Assembly: GCA_021773075.1 (NCBI GenBank)
Contig: JAJFKT010000014.1
Location: 1 to 64,000, forward strand
Length of the DNA: 64,000 bases
Reading direction: 5' to 3'
Origin: Woeseiaceae bacterium
GTDB taxonomy: Bacteria > Pseudomonadota > Gammaproteobacteria > Steroidobacterales > Woeseiaceae
The notes under the pieces are model-generated. The model made no database searches, was not told where the DNA came from, and saw nothing but the letters and a program-made list of their open reading frames with translations. The stretch's first letter is position 1, and the number at the start of each line of letters is the position of its first letter. A program made the position numbers and the translations under genes. Positions 18,640-27,211 of this stretch are shown here, piece after piece.

Positions 18640-19872
18640 TTATCCAGTCGGTTCTGGCACCCGCGCGGGAGCACCCACGTCGGTGGCCCCGGAAAAACCG
18701 GTTTCGGCTTCGTAGATCTCTCTTAGCAGCTCTCGCCAGCTTTCGAATTGTGCTTCGGCGGTTCCGGTCAATCGTCGCTCCTGCCCTTCAATATTGACGA
18801 CCATCGGCGCAGCTTCATTGCCAAATGACTCGGAGAGCTCGGCGATTGCTTCGAGATGCAGGCCAGCTTCGCGGTTTCGCCGCAATGCGCCAAACACGGT
18901 ATTCAAGCCGCGCGAAATTCCCTGATACTGCAGTGCCCGGTTGATATTGCGTGTGTTACGACTGGAGCTATTGGTCTTTATCTGCGTTGAGCCCGCAAGT
19001 ACAACTACACCGACCAGAGCCTGGGTGAATGCAGAACGCTTTTCCTGTCGATATTTAACGGTTTCAGCGCGAGAATTCTTGCGCCAGTTCCGGTACGGGA
19101 TTGCGATGCCGTAGTAGAAATTGGCGTAATGCTCATTCAGCGTGTCAACGACCAAACGATCGCGCTCTCTGATTTGGCGCATGCGCATAACGGATGGATC
19201 GTTTTCTGCGGGCAATCGAACAAGCGTTGTGATGCCGTCTTTACCTGATGCCAAGTGACCGTCGTAGGCGACCGGCGACATGTCCGAGAAAAACTGTAAT
19301 TCCGATATTTGTCGAGTCTGCTGTAGCTGCTTTGGCGGCATTTGCGAAACGTGCTGGTACAAATCATTGGCGAAATCATTGAAGACTTTCTGGTAGGGAT
19401 CACGACGTCGATCGCGTCGATTGGAATAAGACGTCAATCCGGTTTGCGTTTCATAGGAACGCGTGAACCAATGTCGGCCGGCAGCATCAGATACCGTCAT
19501 TTGCAATTCGACGTATTCGCCGTCCGACTTTTCGATCGTACCTTTGATAACCACATCGGTGAATGCGCTTTCCGATGGAATAACACGGACCGCGCCCCAA
19601 TACCCGGAGTTTTGTAAGGTCGTCTTCAGATGGTAAGGAATATACTTCGATTCGGCACGCCGAATATCTTCGTAAATACCGGTTTTCTCGGGTCGGTTGT
19701 TTTCGGGAACCTGAGCATTGAACTCGACAATTCCGACATCAAGCAGCAACGCTTCATCGACAGATGAAGTTGCAATAGCCAACTCGGTCTCTTCTGCAAC
19801 GACCAACTCCTGAACAGCACAACCGGTTCCCAGGAAGGCAATCGTAAATAGTAGTAATGAGCGCTTTTTCAT
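18640..19872 (-). CDS. Predicted lipoprotein of unknown function
   Basis: The protein has 410 residues. The start MKKRSLLLFTIAFLGTGCAV is a lipoprotein signal with the acylated Cys at 18. The N-terminal half (about 40-150) contains a beta-rich region (DVGIVEFNAQVPEN, VVIKGTIEKSDGEYVEL) that loosely resembles lipoproteins handling outer-membrane assembly. Residues about 230-330 are helical with many Arg/Lys and include a short hydrophobic stretch (LVGVVVLAGST) that may contact a membrane. I do not recognise a family. Only 12 nt separate it from the kinase gene and 15 nt from the glycine-rich lipoprotein gene, so it belongs to the same operon and is probably an envelope part of that system. Confidence 0.7.
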   Translation of the reverse strand: MKKRSLLLFTIAFLGTGCAVQELVVAEETELAIATSSVDEALLLDVGIVEFNAQVPENNRPEKTGIYEDIRRAESKYIPYHLKTTLQNSGYWGAVRVIPSESAFTDVVIKGTIEKSDGEYVELQMTVSDAAGRHWFTRSYETQTGLTSYSNRRDRRRDPYQKVFNDFANDLYQHVSQMPPKQLQQTRQISELQFFSDMSPVAYDGHLASGKDGITTLVRLPAENDPSVMRMRQIRERDRLVVDTLNEHYANFYYGIAIPYRNWRKNSRAETVKYRQEKRSAFTQALVGVVVLAGSTQIKTNSSSRNTRNINRALQYQGISRGLNTVFGALRRNREAGLHLEAIAELSESFGNEAAPMVVNIEGQERRLTGTAEAQFESWRELLREIYEAETGFSGATDVGAPARVPEPTG

Positions 19873-19887
19873 ATTTTGTTGTTTGCC

Positions 19888-20862
19888 CTACTTAAGCCCA
19901 GTGTATTTGCGGTACTCCTCCCAGAGACGTTCCCTGTACTTCGGATCGTCCTCGGCCAACGCCGCCTCGCGTAACTGACGGGCCACAATATCCTCGTATT
20001 CGTTAATCTGGATATCTTCGGGGGTACGCGCCTGAATCTCTTGATCGCTCATGCCTTCGAGTGGACCTGCCTGACTTTCTGCGCTGCCCGCCGCGCCACC
20101 GCTACCACCACCCGATCCACCGCCACCGCCGCTGGATCCACCCGACTCCTGCTCACCAAGGCTAATTGATCCGCCGGAATTGCTCGAGCCGTCACCAAAT
20201 CCTTCTGTATCGCGACCGACAGAAGAAACCTGACGCTGTTCTTCACCGAGCGCTTCGTCAAAATCACCGACCGACTGATCCAATTCTTCACCCAATTGCT
20301 CGGCACTCTTGCCATCACCGCCAGGATACTGACCGATATCGCCGGCCTGATCGCAGCCCGCGCCGCCGCCAAAGCCGCCACCGGAGATTCCGCCGTCCTG
20401 ACATTCTTCGCCGTTCCCGCCGCCACCGGAACTACCGCCCAATCCTCCCGCAGGCATGCCCGAAGTTGGGCCGCCAGCCGAACCGCCGCCCGAAGAACCA
20501 CCGCCTGAAGCGCCACCGCCTGGCATGCCACCACCCGAAGACCCGCCGCCTGAGGAACCACCACCTGGCATGCCGCCACCCGAAGAACCGCCGCCTGAAG
20601 AGCCTCCCCCTGGCATACCGCCACCGGAAGAACCGCCGCCCTGCGAACCCCCACCTTCCGAACCACCACCTGATGAGCCGCCGCCTGATGAACCGCCACC
20701 GGGAATGCTGATGCCGCCAGGCATACCCATGCCACCGCCACCGGGCGGTCCGATTGCTGTTGACTGATTAGCGCAGGCACTTAGAAGAATTGCGGAAATG
20801 GCGACTGCCACACCAGTACGTGCAATCGTGAAAACTCGGTTACCGGGATTTGTCTTGCTCAT
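19888..20862 (-). CDS. Glycine/serine-rich repeat lipoprotein
   Basis: The protein has 324 residues. The signal ends in ILLSAC with the lipid-bearing Cys at 30. Residues about 38-155 are nearly all Gly, Ser, Met and Pro in a repeating GGGMPGGGSSGGGSS unit, and a second Gly/Ser-rich stretch follows at about 230-265. The C-terminal 50 residues (from MSDQEIQARTPEDI) are charged and helical (LWEEYRKYTGLK). A long flexible Gly/Ser tether from the outer or inner membrane to a small helical head is the simplest reading. It opens the lipoprotein-kinase-FHA-channel-vWA run after a 194-bp gap, so it may be the first gene of that operon. Confidence 0.75.
   Translation of the reverse strand: MSKTNPGNRVFTIARTGVAVAISAILLSACANQSTAIGPPGGGGMGMPGGISIPGGGSSGGGSSGGGSEGGGSQGGGSSGGGMPGGGSSGGGSSGGGMPGGGSSGGGSSGGGMPGGGASGGGSSGGGSAGGPTSGMPAGGLGGSSGGGGNGEECQDGGISGGGFGGGAGCDQAGDIGQYPGGDGKSAEQLGEELDQSVGDFDEALGEEQRQVSSVGRDTEGFGDGSSNSGGSISLGEQESGGSSGGGGGSGGGSGGAAGSAESQAGPLEGMSDQEIQARTPEDIQINEYEDIVARQLREAALAEDDPKYRERLWEEYRKYTGLK
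20476..20699 (-). repeat. 45-bp tandem repeats inside the glycine-rich lipoprotein gene
   Basis: On the plus strand the marker TGGCATRCC recurs exactly 45 bp apart at 20521, 20566 and 20611, with degenerate 15-bp sub-units (one GGGSS each) on both sides. The units encode GGGMPGGGSSGGGSS. The high identity between copies suggests recent expansion and possible length variation between strains. Confidence 0.85.
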
Positions 20863-21056
20863 CGTCTTCCGCCTCGCTGATGTCTAAGGGTTTGAGCACC
20901 AAAAGGGTCGCGGAGTTCCGCAATTACCACGTGAATAACACTCATTCAACGATACTACTCCCCTCGAATCGGTTCATCATCACCCACGTCACAATTAATT
21001 CTCTTCGACCTGCCTTCACTCATTTAAGGTAAGCCGTTGTTTTACATCCGTTTTAC
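20863..21056 (-). promoter_or_regulatory. Probable promoter region of the lipoprotein-kinase-FHA-vWA operon
   Basis: This 194-bp AT-rich gap is the only sizeable break in the minus-strand run between 23163 and 9136, so it is where a promoter for the lipoprotein-led genes should lie. It contains a near-palindrome, GCGGAGTTCCGC, at 20910-20921, 48 nt upstream of the lipoprotein start. No convincing terminator for the PP2C gene is seen, so read-through from the upstream kinase-phosphatase genes is possible. Confidence 0.35.
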
Positions 21057-21866
21057 TTAATTCGGTTTTCGAAACAGTATTATCGAAAGGTCATCTGGCT
21101 TGCTCGGCTCGCCTTCCCCGGCTTGCTGCATTCGTTGATTCGCGATTTCAACCACCGCTTGAACAGCGTCCGCCAGAGGGCCTTTGCGAACAATATCGAT
21201 GATTTCGTCGACATGGACGTTGTCCATCAGGCCATCACTGGCTAGCAGTACGGTATCTCTTTGGTCGAGTTCAACCGCTGCGCCAACGTCGATTCGCATG
21301 TCAGTTGTGCCGATAAAATTCGACACCAAATGCCGTTCCTCGTGGTGCAAGGCCTCGCGTTCATCCAAAAATCCGGCTTCTACGGCAAAACCCGTTGGGG
21401 AATGTGCCGTCGTTTGCAACTTTACGAGCCCGCGCTGGCCAATCACTATCGCCTCCGAATCACCTATTTGATACGAGCGAGCCAGCCGGCCCTCTATCGT
21501 TACAACAGTCAGAGTCGTCGCCGATCCGTTCGCCAGCCCGAGCACCGCCGTATTGGCGGCCTCGATGCCGTTCAAAATCGCTGTACGCAGCAGCGTCGTC
21601 TTCTCCATCGCACGCTGTAGCGATTCCGCTAAGGTATTAACGGCTGTAAGCGATGCGCGCTTACCGGCCGGGAGGCCGCCGGCGCCGTCTGCAACAGCCA
21701 GAACAACAGCGGCCGGGCCGTACGGCAATATCGCAACACTATCCTCGTTTTCAGAGTCTTTGCCTGGGTCGCGACAGGTATAGGCAACTACCTGCCCACC
21801 GCCGACCGGGGTCTCGACGCTGTCCGGCCCGGTCGCACCGTCCAACAGCAGCGTTTCCAGAAGCAT
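21057..21866 (-). CDS. PP2C-family protein phosphatase
   Basis: From the ATG at 21866 the protein has 269 residues; an in-frame ATG at 21875 would add three and start inside the kinase stop region (ATGAATAG). The PP2C metal-binding signatures are present: SENEDSVAILP near the N-terminus, VADGAGGLPAGKRAS, then LASDGLMDNV and the closing KPDDLSIILFR. These phosphatases reverse Ser/Thr phosphorylation in the cytoplasm. The gene overlaps or abuts the zinc-ribbon kinase gene, the usual arrangement for a cognate kinase-phosphatase pair, and it is probably the off-switch for both kinases in this region. It has no membrane helix. Confidence 0.9.
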   Translation of the reverse strand: MLLETLLLDGATGPDSVETPVGGGQVVAYTCRDPGKDSENEDSVAILPYGPAAVVLAVADGAGGLPAGKRASLTAVNTLAESLQRAMEKTTLLRTAILNGIEAANTAVLGLANGSATTLTVVTIEGRLARSYQIGDSEAIVIGQRGLVKLQTTAHSPTGFAVEAGFLDEREALHHEERHLVSNFIGTTDMRIDVGAAVELDQRDTVLLASDGLMDNVHVDEIIDIVRKGPLADAVQAVVEIANQRMQQAGEGEPSKPDDLSIILFRKPN

Positions 21867-21867
21867 C

Positions 21868-23163
21868 CTATTCATCCGGCACCGGTTCCCTGCACCAGGC
21901 ACAGAATTTCCAATAGTCACGAGCAATTCCCCAATTGCACGACCGGCATGAATGCCGACTGCCTTTCAATTTCCAAACTCGGCGAACCTTTTTTCGGCAC
22001 CACGGGCAATAACGCATAAACGGCATGAGCGGCCCCCTGCATCGGGCACTCTCGCACTTCGCTGTATAACGTTTATCCGGGTAGGTACGACTGGTCTCCT
22101 CGACGAATCCCGGACCGTAGCACCAGGCACAATAATCCCAGTCATTCTTGACACCGCGCTCACACCTTGGGCAACTTGAGGGCATACGCGATTCGGACCC
22201 ACGCGCGGGGTTGTCGAATCCACACCAGGGGCAGCAGTGCATGCTCTCTGCGACCGGCCCCTCACATTTCCTGCAGGAATGAAGCGTTTCCAGCGCAGGC
22301 TTGAATTGCCGTTGAAACTCCCGCCACTGCATTCGTCGCCACGAGGATCCACGCTGTTTGGCGCGTTTGTTACTAACAGGCCTGGCGCGCTTTTGTTTGC
22401 GTACATGACTTTGTGCTTTGTCGAATGCCGCTTTCATTTGCACCGCATCCCGAAAACGGGCTTTTGGGTCCAGCTGAATCGCATGTTGCAGAACCGCAAC
22501 CACTTCGGGGCGAACACGAGACTTTAGTTTGTCGTACCCCTTCAGCGGCCATTCGAACGGCCACTCAGGCAGACTGCCAGATAGCAATCGATACAGAACC
22601 AGGCCTAAAGAAAAAACGTCTGATTGAAACTTGGGCCTGCCCATTGCCTGTTCCGGCGCAATATAGTCAATCGTTCCCGACCCCGACGCTTTAAGGGTAC
22701 GAAGATTCAGTTTTGCGAAACCAAAGTCAGCCAACTTCAGTTGGTTGCCCCCAAACAAAATGTAATTCTCGGGCTTGATATCGCAATGAATAATCTTGTG
22801 CGAATGTGCGTGCGCCAACGAAGCCAGCGCTTGCCCGGCCAAATCCAGAGCGCGCGATGTCGATATGCGGCGTTCTATTCTATCCCCCAGCGATTCCTCA
22901 CCGAGCTCCATCGCAATAACGAAATTGTCATCAATGTAACTTGCATTCATCACCGATAGAATATTCGGGTGTTTGAGCTTCGTCGCGACCTGCACCTCGT
23001 GCAAAAATTCTTCATGACCGGTCTCGTCATCCGATTTTGGGATCTTGAGCGCAACCTTAATCTTTTGAATCGTGTCTTGAGCGCGATAAACGTTGGCGAG
23101 TGGACCAGAAGCGATGCGTCCGAGGATCCTGTATTTACCGAGTCGCTGCCGTGCTTTTAACAA
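21868..23163 (-). CDS. Soluble Ser/Thr protein kinase with four C-terminal zinc ribbons
   Basis: The protein has 431 residues. The kinase domain (about 8-265) has the ATP lysine in VALKIPKS (Lys40), catalytic IIHCDIKPEN (Asp128; Cys replaces the usual Arg, a non-RD kinase) and LADFGFAKL (Asp146). A basic linker (about 265-295, KQKRARPVSNKRAKQRG) leads to four CxxC...CxxC zinc-ribbon units at about 302-431 (CRKCEGP/CPWCGF, CPRCERG/CAWCYGP, CESARCRGP/CPWCRKK, CRSCNWG/CAWCREP). There is no membrane helix. It ends at the PP2C start and begins 6 nt after the glycerol kinase stop, so it may be cotranscribed with metabolic genes. Confidence 0.9.
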   Translation of the reverse strand: MLKARQRLGKYRILGRIASGPLANVYRAQDTIQKIKVALKIPKSDDETGHEEFLHEVQVATKLKHPNILSVMNASYIDDNFVIAMELGEESLGDRIERRISTSRALDLAGQALASLAHAHSHKIIHCDIKPENYILFGGNQLKLADFGFAKLNLRTLKASGSGTIDYIAPEQAMGRPKFQSDVFSLGLVLYRLLSGSLPEWPFEWPLKGYDKLKSRVRPEVVAVLQHAIQLDPKARFRDAVQMKAAFDKAQSHVRKQKRARPVSNKRAKQRGSSWRRMQWREFQRQFKPALETLHSCRKCEGPVAESMHCCPWCGFDNPARGSESRMPSSCPRCERGVKNDWDYCAWCYGPGFVEETSRTYPDKRYTAKCESARCRGPLMPFMRYCPWCRKKVRRVWKLKGSRHSCRSCNWGIARDYWKFCAWCREPVPDE

Positions 23164-23169
23164 GAGTGC

Positions 23170-24654
23170 TTATCCATTAGTTCGTACGCGACTGACTGCC
23201 GCTGTCCACCCATTGAGCAAATTATCGCGTCGATCTTGCTGCATAGATGGTTCGAAGCGCGATTCACAGCTCCAGTTCTCCGTGATTTTGTCGATGCTTG
23301 TTAAGACTCCTGAACCCAGAGCCGCAAGATACGCAGCACCCAGCACCGTCGACTCTACGTTGACAGGTCGCTCCACAGGCGTGTGGAGAATATCGGAGAG
23401 AAATTGCAGGAACCAGTTATTAGCAACCATACCGCCATCCACGCGAATAACCTCCGGAGAAATTCCATCGTCAGCCATTGCGCTTATCAGATCGTATGTC
23501 TGATAGGCGACCGATTGCAGCGTTGCCGTGACGACCTGTTCGTTAGTACTGCCGCGCGTCAGGCCGAGCACGGCACCGCGGGCATCCGGGTCCCAATAGG
23601 GAGCACCGAGTCCGGCAAATGCGGGAACGACGACAACGTCATCGACAATGCCCGTGCGATTCGCAATCGCCTCTGTGTCCGCAGCGGACTCGACCAGCCG
23701 CATTTCATCTCGCAACCATTGAATTGCAGAGCCGGCAACGAACACGCTACCTTCCAAACCAAAAGTCACCTCACCTGCCAGGCGCATTGCAACGGTTGTC
23801 AAAAGCTGATTACGTGACTTCAACGCGTCACGACCGGTATTTGCTATTACAAAACAACCGGTCCCATAGGTGCTTTTAGTCATGCCAGCGCCAAAGCCGG
23901 CCTGACCGATGAGCGCCGCCTGTTGATCGCCGGCCATCCCTGTAACCGGAATGGCCGCACCAAGACAGCTATCGTTTGCGATACCGAAATCATCGGCACA
24001 ATCCTTAACCTCGGGCAGCAATTCACGCGGAACCTTGAACAAACCCAGTAATTCGTCATCCCATTCCTGCGTGTGAATATTGAACAGTAGTGTCCGCGAT
24101 GCATTACTGGCGTCAGTGACGTGGGCCTCCCCACCGCTCAGTCTCCACAGCAGGAAACTATCGATAGTGCCGAACGCCAGCGCGCCAGCCTCTGCGCGTT
24201 GACGAGCGCCTTCAACATTGTCAAGTATCCACGCGAGCTTGGTCGCAGAAAAATACGGATCCAGTCGCAAGCCAGTCTTGTCGCTGACAGTTGACTCATG
24301 CCCTGCTTGTTTGAGGGCGCGACAAGCGGCGGCGGTGCGTCGATCCTGCCAGACAATGGCGTTGTACACGCACTCCCCCGACTCGCGGTCCCAGACAAGT
24401 GTCGTTTCACGTTGATTGGTAATCCCAATGGCAGTGATGTCAGTAGCACTGACTGCAGCATCGTGAATCGCTTTTTCTGTCACCGCGCGAACCGAATCCC
24501 AGATCGCCTCCGGGTCGTGCTCAACCCAACCGGGTTGAGGGTATATCTGCGGAAATTCCTGCTGTGCGCTCGCGATGACGGTCGTATCGTGATCGTAAAC
24601 AAGCGCGCGACTGCTGCTCGTGCCCTGATCGATGGCAAGCAAGTAGTGTCCCAT
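23170..24654 (-). CDS. glpK: Glycerol kinase
   Basis: From the ATG at 24654 the protein has 494 residues, the normal GlpK size. It opens with YLLAIDQGTSSSRALVYD, the ATP phosphate-1 loop of FGGY kinases, and has INQRETTLVWDRESG and the GGMVANNWFLQFLSDIL region typical of glycerol kinases. It phosphorylates glycerol to glycerol 3-phosphate. The frame is open 75 nt further upstream, but the conserved start and the ATGA overlap with the thioesterase stop fix the start at 24654. No glpF, glpD or glpR is close; its neighbours are lipid-related acyl-CoA genes and a protein kinase. Confidence 0.93.
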   Translation of the reverse strand: MGHYLLAIDQGTSSSRALVYDHDTTVIASAQQEFPQIYPQPGWVEHDPEAIWDSVRAVTEKAIHDAAVSATDITAIGITNQRETTLVWDRESGECVYNAIVWQDRRTAAACRALKQAGHESTVSDKTGLRLDPYFSATKLAWILDNVEGARQRAEAGALAFGTIDSFLLWRLSGGEAHVTDASNASRTLLFNIHTQEWDDELLGLFKVPRELLPEVKDCADDFGIANDSCLGAAIPVTGMAGDQQAALIGQAGFGAGMTKSTYGTGCFVIANTGRDALKSRNQLLTTVAMRLAGEVTFGLEGSVFVAGSAIQWLRDEMRLVESAADTEAIANRTGIVDDVVVVPAFAGLGAPYWDPDARGAVLGLTRGSTNEQVVTATLQSVAYQTYDLISAMADDGISPEVIRVDGGMVANNWFLQFLSDILHTPVERPVNVESTVLGAAYLAALGSGVLTSIDKITENWSCESRFEPSMQQDRRDNLLNGWTAAVSRVRTNG

Positions 24655-25181
24655 CAGGGCCGACCCGGTGCTGCATAAACGGGCTTGGGCACACTCATTT
24701 GATTGCCCGCCTCCGCCGGCCATCCCCAATCTTTCTGGCGCTCAGAAAAACCAGCGATCTGATCGCGAATTGCATCTGGCCACGGGGCAACTTTTCGCGT
24801 TGTTAGATCAACGTGCAGATTGAGCCATTCCGCTGTCGATGCCAAAAACCCCTTTTCAGCGTGATACATGCGCATGAATTGATGAATGCGCTTTTCATCA
24901 TACGCCAGCAATTGCGAGGTAATAATGTATGGCTCGTCTTCAGCGAGTTCGCGCTGCCATGTAATGTGGCTTTCAACCGCGAACGTCGAACTACTCGAAA
25001 CATTAATGTGATTTTCAGTTATACCGAAATCTTCCCACAGCGAATCAACCGCGAAATCAAACGCAAGAATGTAGTACGCAACATTCATATGGGAATTAAA
25101 GTCGATCCACTCGGGCAATACCTTGCCACGCACGACCTCAATTCCTTCCATTTGCTCAGCTGATAGATTTTCTTCAGACAA
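24654..25181 (-). CDS. Acyl-CoA thioesterase (4HBT hot-dog fold)
   Basis: The protein has 175 residues. The catalytic loop VLPEWIDFNSHMNVAYYILA is that of 4-hydroxybenzoyl-CoA thioesterase-like proteins, with the active Asp in place, and is followed by a long hot-dog helix and strands (VESHITWQRELAEDEPYII). The closest subgroup known to me is the thioesterase domain often fused or linked to carnitine dehydrogenase, but no such gene is adjacent. It hydrolyses short acyl-CoA esters in the cytoplasm. It lies 10 nt after the acetoacetyl-CoA synthetase gene and shares an ATGA overlap with glpK, so the three genes are one operon. Confidence 0.85.
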   Translation of the reverse strand: MSEENLSAEQMEGIEVVRGKVLPEWIDFNSHMNVAYYILAFDFAVDSLWEDFGITENHINVSSSSTFAVESHITWQRELAEDEPYIITSQLLAYDEKRIHQFMRMYHAEKGFLASTAEWLNLHVDLTTRKVAPWPDAIRDQIAGFSERQKDWGWPAEAGNQMSVPKPVYAAPGRP

Positions 25182-25191
25182 TGACCGCTCC

Positions 25192-27129
25192 TTAGGTTGC
25201 CAGTTCTACACGGTCGCGGTAGTACTGCAGCGCCTCCGGATTTGCCAGCGCCTCAGTATTCTTGATCTCTTCCCCGTGTACAACCGCACGCACAGCCAGC
25301 TCAACAATTTTGCCGCTCTTGGTTCGCGGAATCTCGGGCACGGACAAGACCTTGGCCGGGACATGTCTTGGTGTCGCATTCTCCCGGATCGTTTTGCGGA
25401 TTCGCGCAATCAGTTCGTCATCGAGATCAATACCCTGCTTTAAAAGCACGAAAAGAACTACCCGAACATCATCCTGCCAGTTTTGCCCGATTGCGATGCT
25501 CTCCACGACCTCATCGAGTCTCTCAACCTGACGATATATTTCGGCTGTTCCGATGCGCACACCACCGGGGTTCAGTACCGAGTCAGACCGCCCATGAATA
25601 ACAAGCCCGCCTTGCGGCGTCATCTCGGCAAAATCACCTTGTGACCAAATGCCCGCAAATCGCTCGAAATAGGCGGCACGATAACGTGACCCGTCCGGGT
25701 CATTCCAAAACCCGACGGGCGTCGACGGAAATGGTCTTGTACACACAAGCTCGCCATGCTCACCAATGACCGCTTCACCGTCTTCGTTGTAGATTTCGAC
25801 TGCCATCCCGAGCCCCTTGCATTGCAGCTCGCCTCGACGGACTGGCAAAACCGGGTTGCCCAGCGCGAAGCAACTCAGGATATCGGTCCCTCCTGATATT
25901 GACGCGAGCAGCAGATCGGAACCGATGGCCTCGTAGACGAAATCGAAACTCTCGGGTGCCAGCGGCGACCCGGTCGAAAGAACACTGCGTAGCTCCGGCA
26001 AAGAGAACTCGACAATTGGCCGGATTCCCAGGTTTTCCATTTCTGAAATATATTTCGCGCTGGTTCCAAATATTGAGATTCTCTCGCGCTCAGCGATCTC
26101 CCAAAGAATCCGACCGTTGTTGAAAAACGGCGCCCCATCAAAAAGTATTAACGTTGCTCCTGTCCCCAAACCGCACACGAGCCAGTTCCACATCATCCAG
26201 CCGCAGGTTGTGAAGTAGAACAGTCGATCACCTTCCCCAACGCCGGTATGCAAAACATGCTCTTTGCTCTGTTGCAGCAAGGTGCCGCCATGGCCATGCA
26301 CGATGCACTTCGGTACGCCCGTCGTGCCGGAGGAAAACATGACGTACAAGGGGTGGTTAAACTCGACTGGTGTAATTTCAAGCTTCGCCTCTGCCGCCAG
26401 AAAATCCTGCCATTCGACGGCGGTCCCGGTGTCAATATCAATTGCAAGCTCACGCACGAACGGCACAATGACAGTGGCGACGAGCGAGGGCATGAGATTG
26501 GCCACTGCCGCAACCGTCTCACGTGTATCGCAGGTCTTGCCGTCGTAAAAGTAGGCGTTAGTCGCAAACAGGACTTTAGGTTCTATCTGGCCAAAACGGT
26601 CAACAACACCGTTGGTTCCGAAATCAGGCGAACACGATGACCAGATTGCGCCGATGCTAGTGGTCGCGAGCATCGCGGCGATGGCCTCCGGGCAATTGGG
26701 CAGAAACCCGGCAACACAATCGCCTTCCTCCACACCGACCGCGCGCAAAGATGCTGCTAGTCGAGCCACCATATCGCGCAGCTCGTCACGGCTGATTTCA
26801 TGCCGCGTACCGTCCTCGCCGCAAAATACAATCGCGGCCTCCGGACCCTTATGGCGCAACATGTGACTTGAAAAATTGAGTTGGGCGCCTGCAAACCAAC
26901 CAGCGTCCATCATGTTGTCCGGGCGAGAGAGAATCTTCTCCGGCGGTCGGTCGAAATGTATGCCACATAAATCGCAAAGAGCCGTCCAAAAAGCGGCGGG
27001 CTCTGTTATCGACCATTCATGCAGGTCAGCGTAGTCATCGAAGCCCTGCTGACGCATGAACTGATACATTGCGGACGCACGAATTCGTACCGTGTCAGGT
27101 TGCCAAATTACCGGATTACCGCTCATCAT
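25192..27129 (-). CDS. Acetoacetyl-CoA synthetase (acetoacetate-CoA ligase)
   Basis: The protein has 645 residues, as expected for the AacS branch of the ANL adenylate-forming family. The P-loop-like motif YVMFSSGTTGVPKCIVHG, the later GWMMWNWLVCGL and ISGGTDILSCF segments, and the C-terminal catalytic PRTKSGKIVELAVR lysine are all intact. It activates acetoacetate with ATP and CoA, feeding ketone bodies or leucine carbon into polyhydroxybutyrate or the TCA cycle in the cytoplasm. It opens the minus-strand operon with the thioesterase and glycerol kinase. A divergent redoxin gene lies 46-82 bp away. Confidence 0.93.
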   Translation of the reverse strand: MMSGNPVIWQPDTVRIRASAMYQFMRQQGFDDYADLHEWSITEPAAFWTALCDLCGIHFDRPPEKILSRPDNMMDAGWFAGAQLNFSSHMLRHKGPEAAIVFCGEDGTRHEISRDELRDMVARLAASLRAVGVEEGDCVAGFLPNCPEAIAAMLATTSIGAIWSSCSPDFGTNGVVDRFGQIEPKVLFATNAYFYDGKTCDTRETVAAVANLMPSLVATVIVPFVRELAIDIDTGTAVEWQDFLAAEAKLEITPVEFNHPLYVMFSSGTTGVPKCIVHGHGGTLLQQSKEHVLHTGVGEGDRLFYFTTCGWMMWNWLVCGLGTGATLILFDGAPFFNNGRILWEIAERERISIFGTSAKYISEMENLGIRPIVEFSLPELRSVLSTGSPLAPESFDFVYEAIGSDLLLASISGGTDILSCFALGNPVLPVRRGELQCKGLGMAVEIYNEDGEAVIGEHGELVCTRPFPSTPVGFWNDPDGSRYRAAYFERFAGIWSQGDFAEMTPQGGLVIHGRSDSVLNPGGVRIGTAEIYRQVERLDEVVESIAIGQNWQDDVRVVLFVLLKQGIDLDDELIARIRKTIRENATPRHVPAKVLSVPEIPRTKSGKIVELAVRAVVHGEEIKNTEALANPEALQYYRDRVELAT

Positions 27130-27211
27130 TACTACTTATTAGGGATCTCATGACAGTATCCATAAAACCAACCTTGTGTCCACGCCCAATCGAGAGCGAT
27201 ACTTCACCTCT

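Noticed and set aside
20456-20767. A plus-strand open frame of about 100 codons rich in Pro and Glu (PPPEEPPPG repeats)
   Set aside because: It is the complement of the glycine-serine repeat on the minus strand and has no start context or homology; the lipoprotein gene explains the region.
9136-23163. Type VI secretion regulatory cluster (kinase, PP2C, FHA)
   Set aside because: No sheath, tube, baseplate, VgrG or TssJLM gene is present; the kinase-phosphatase-FHA trio alone is not diagnostic.
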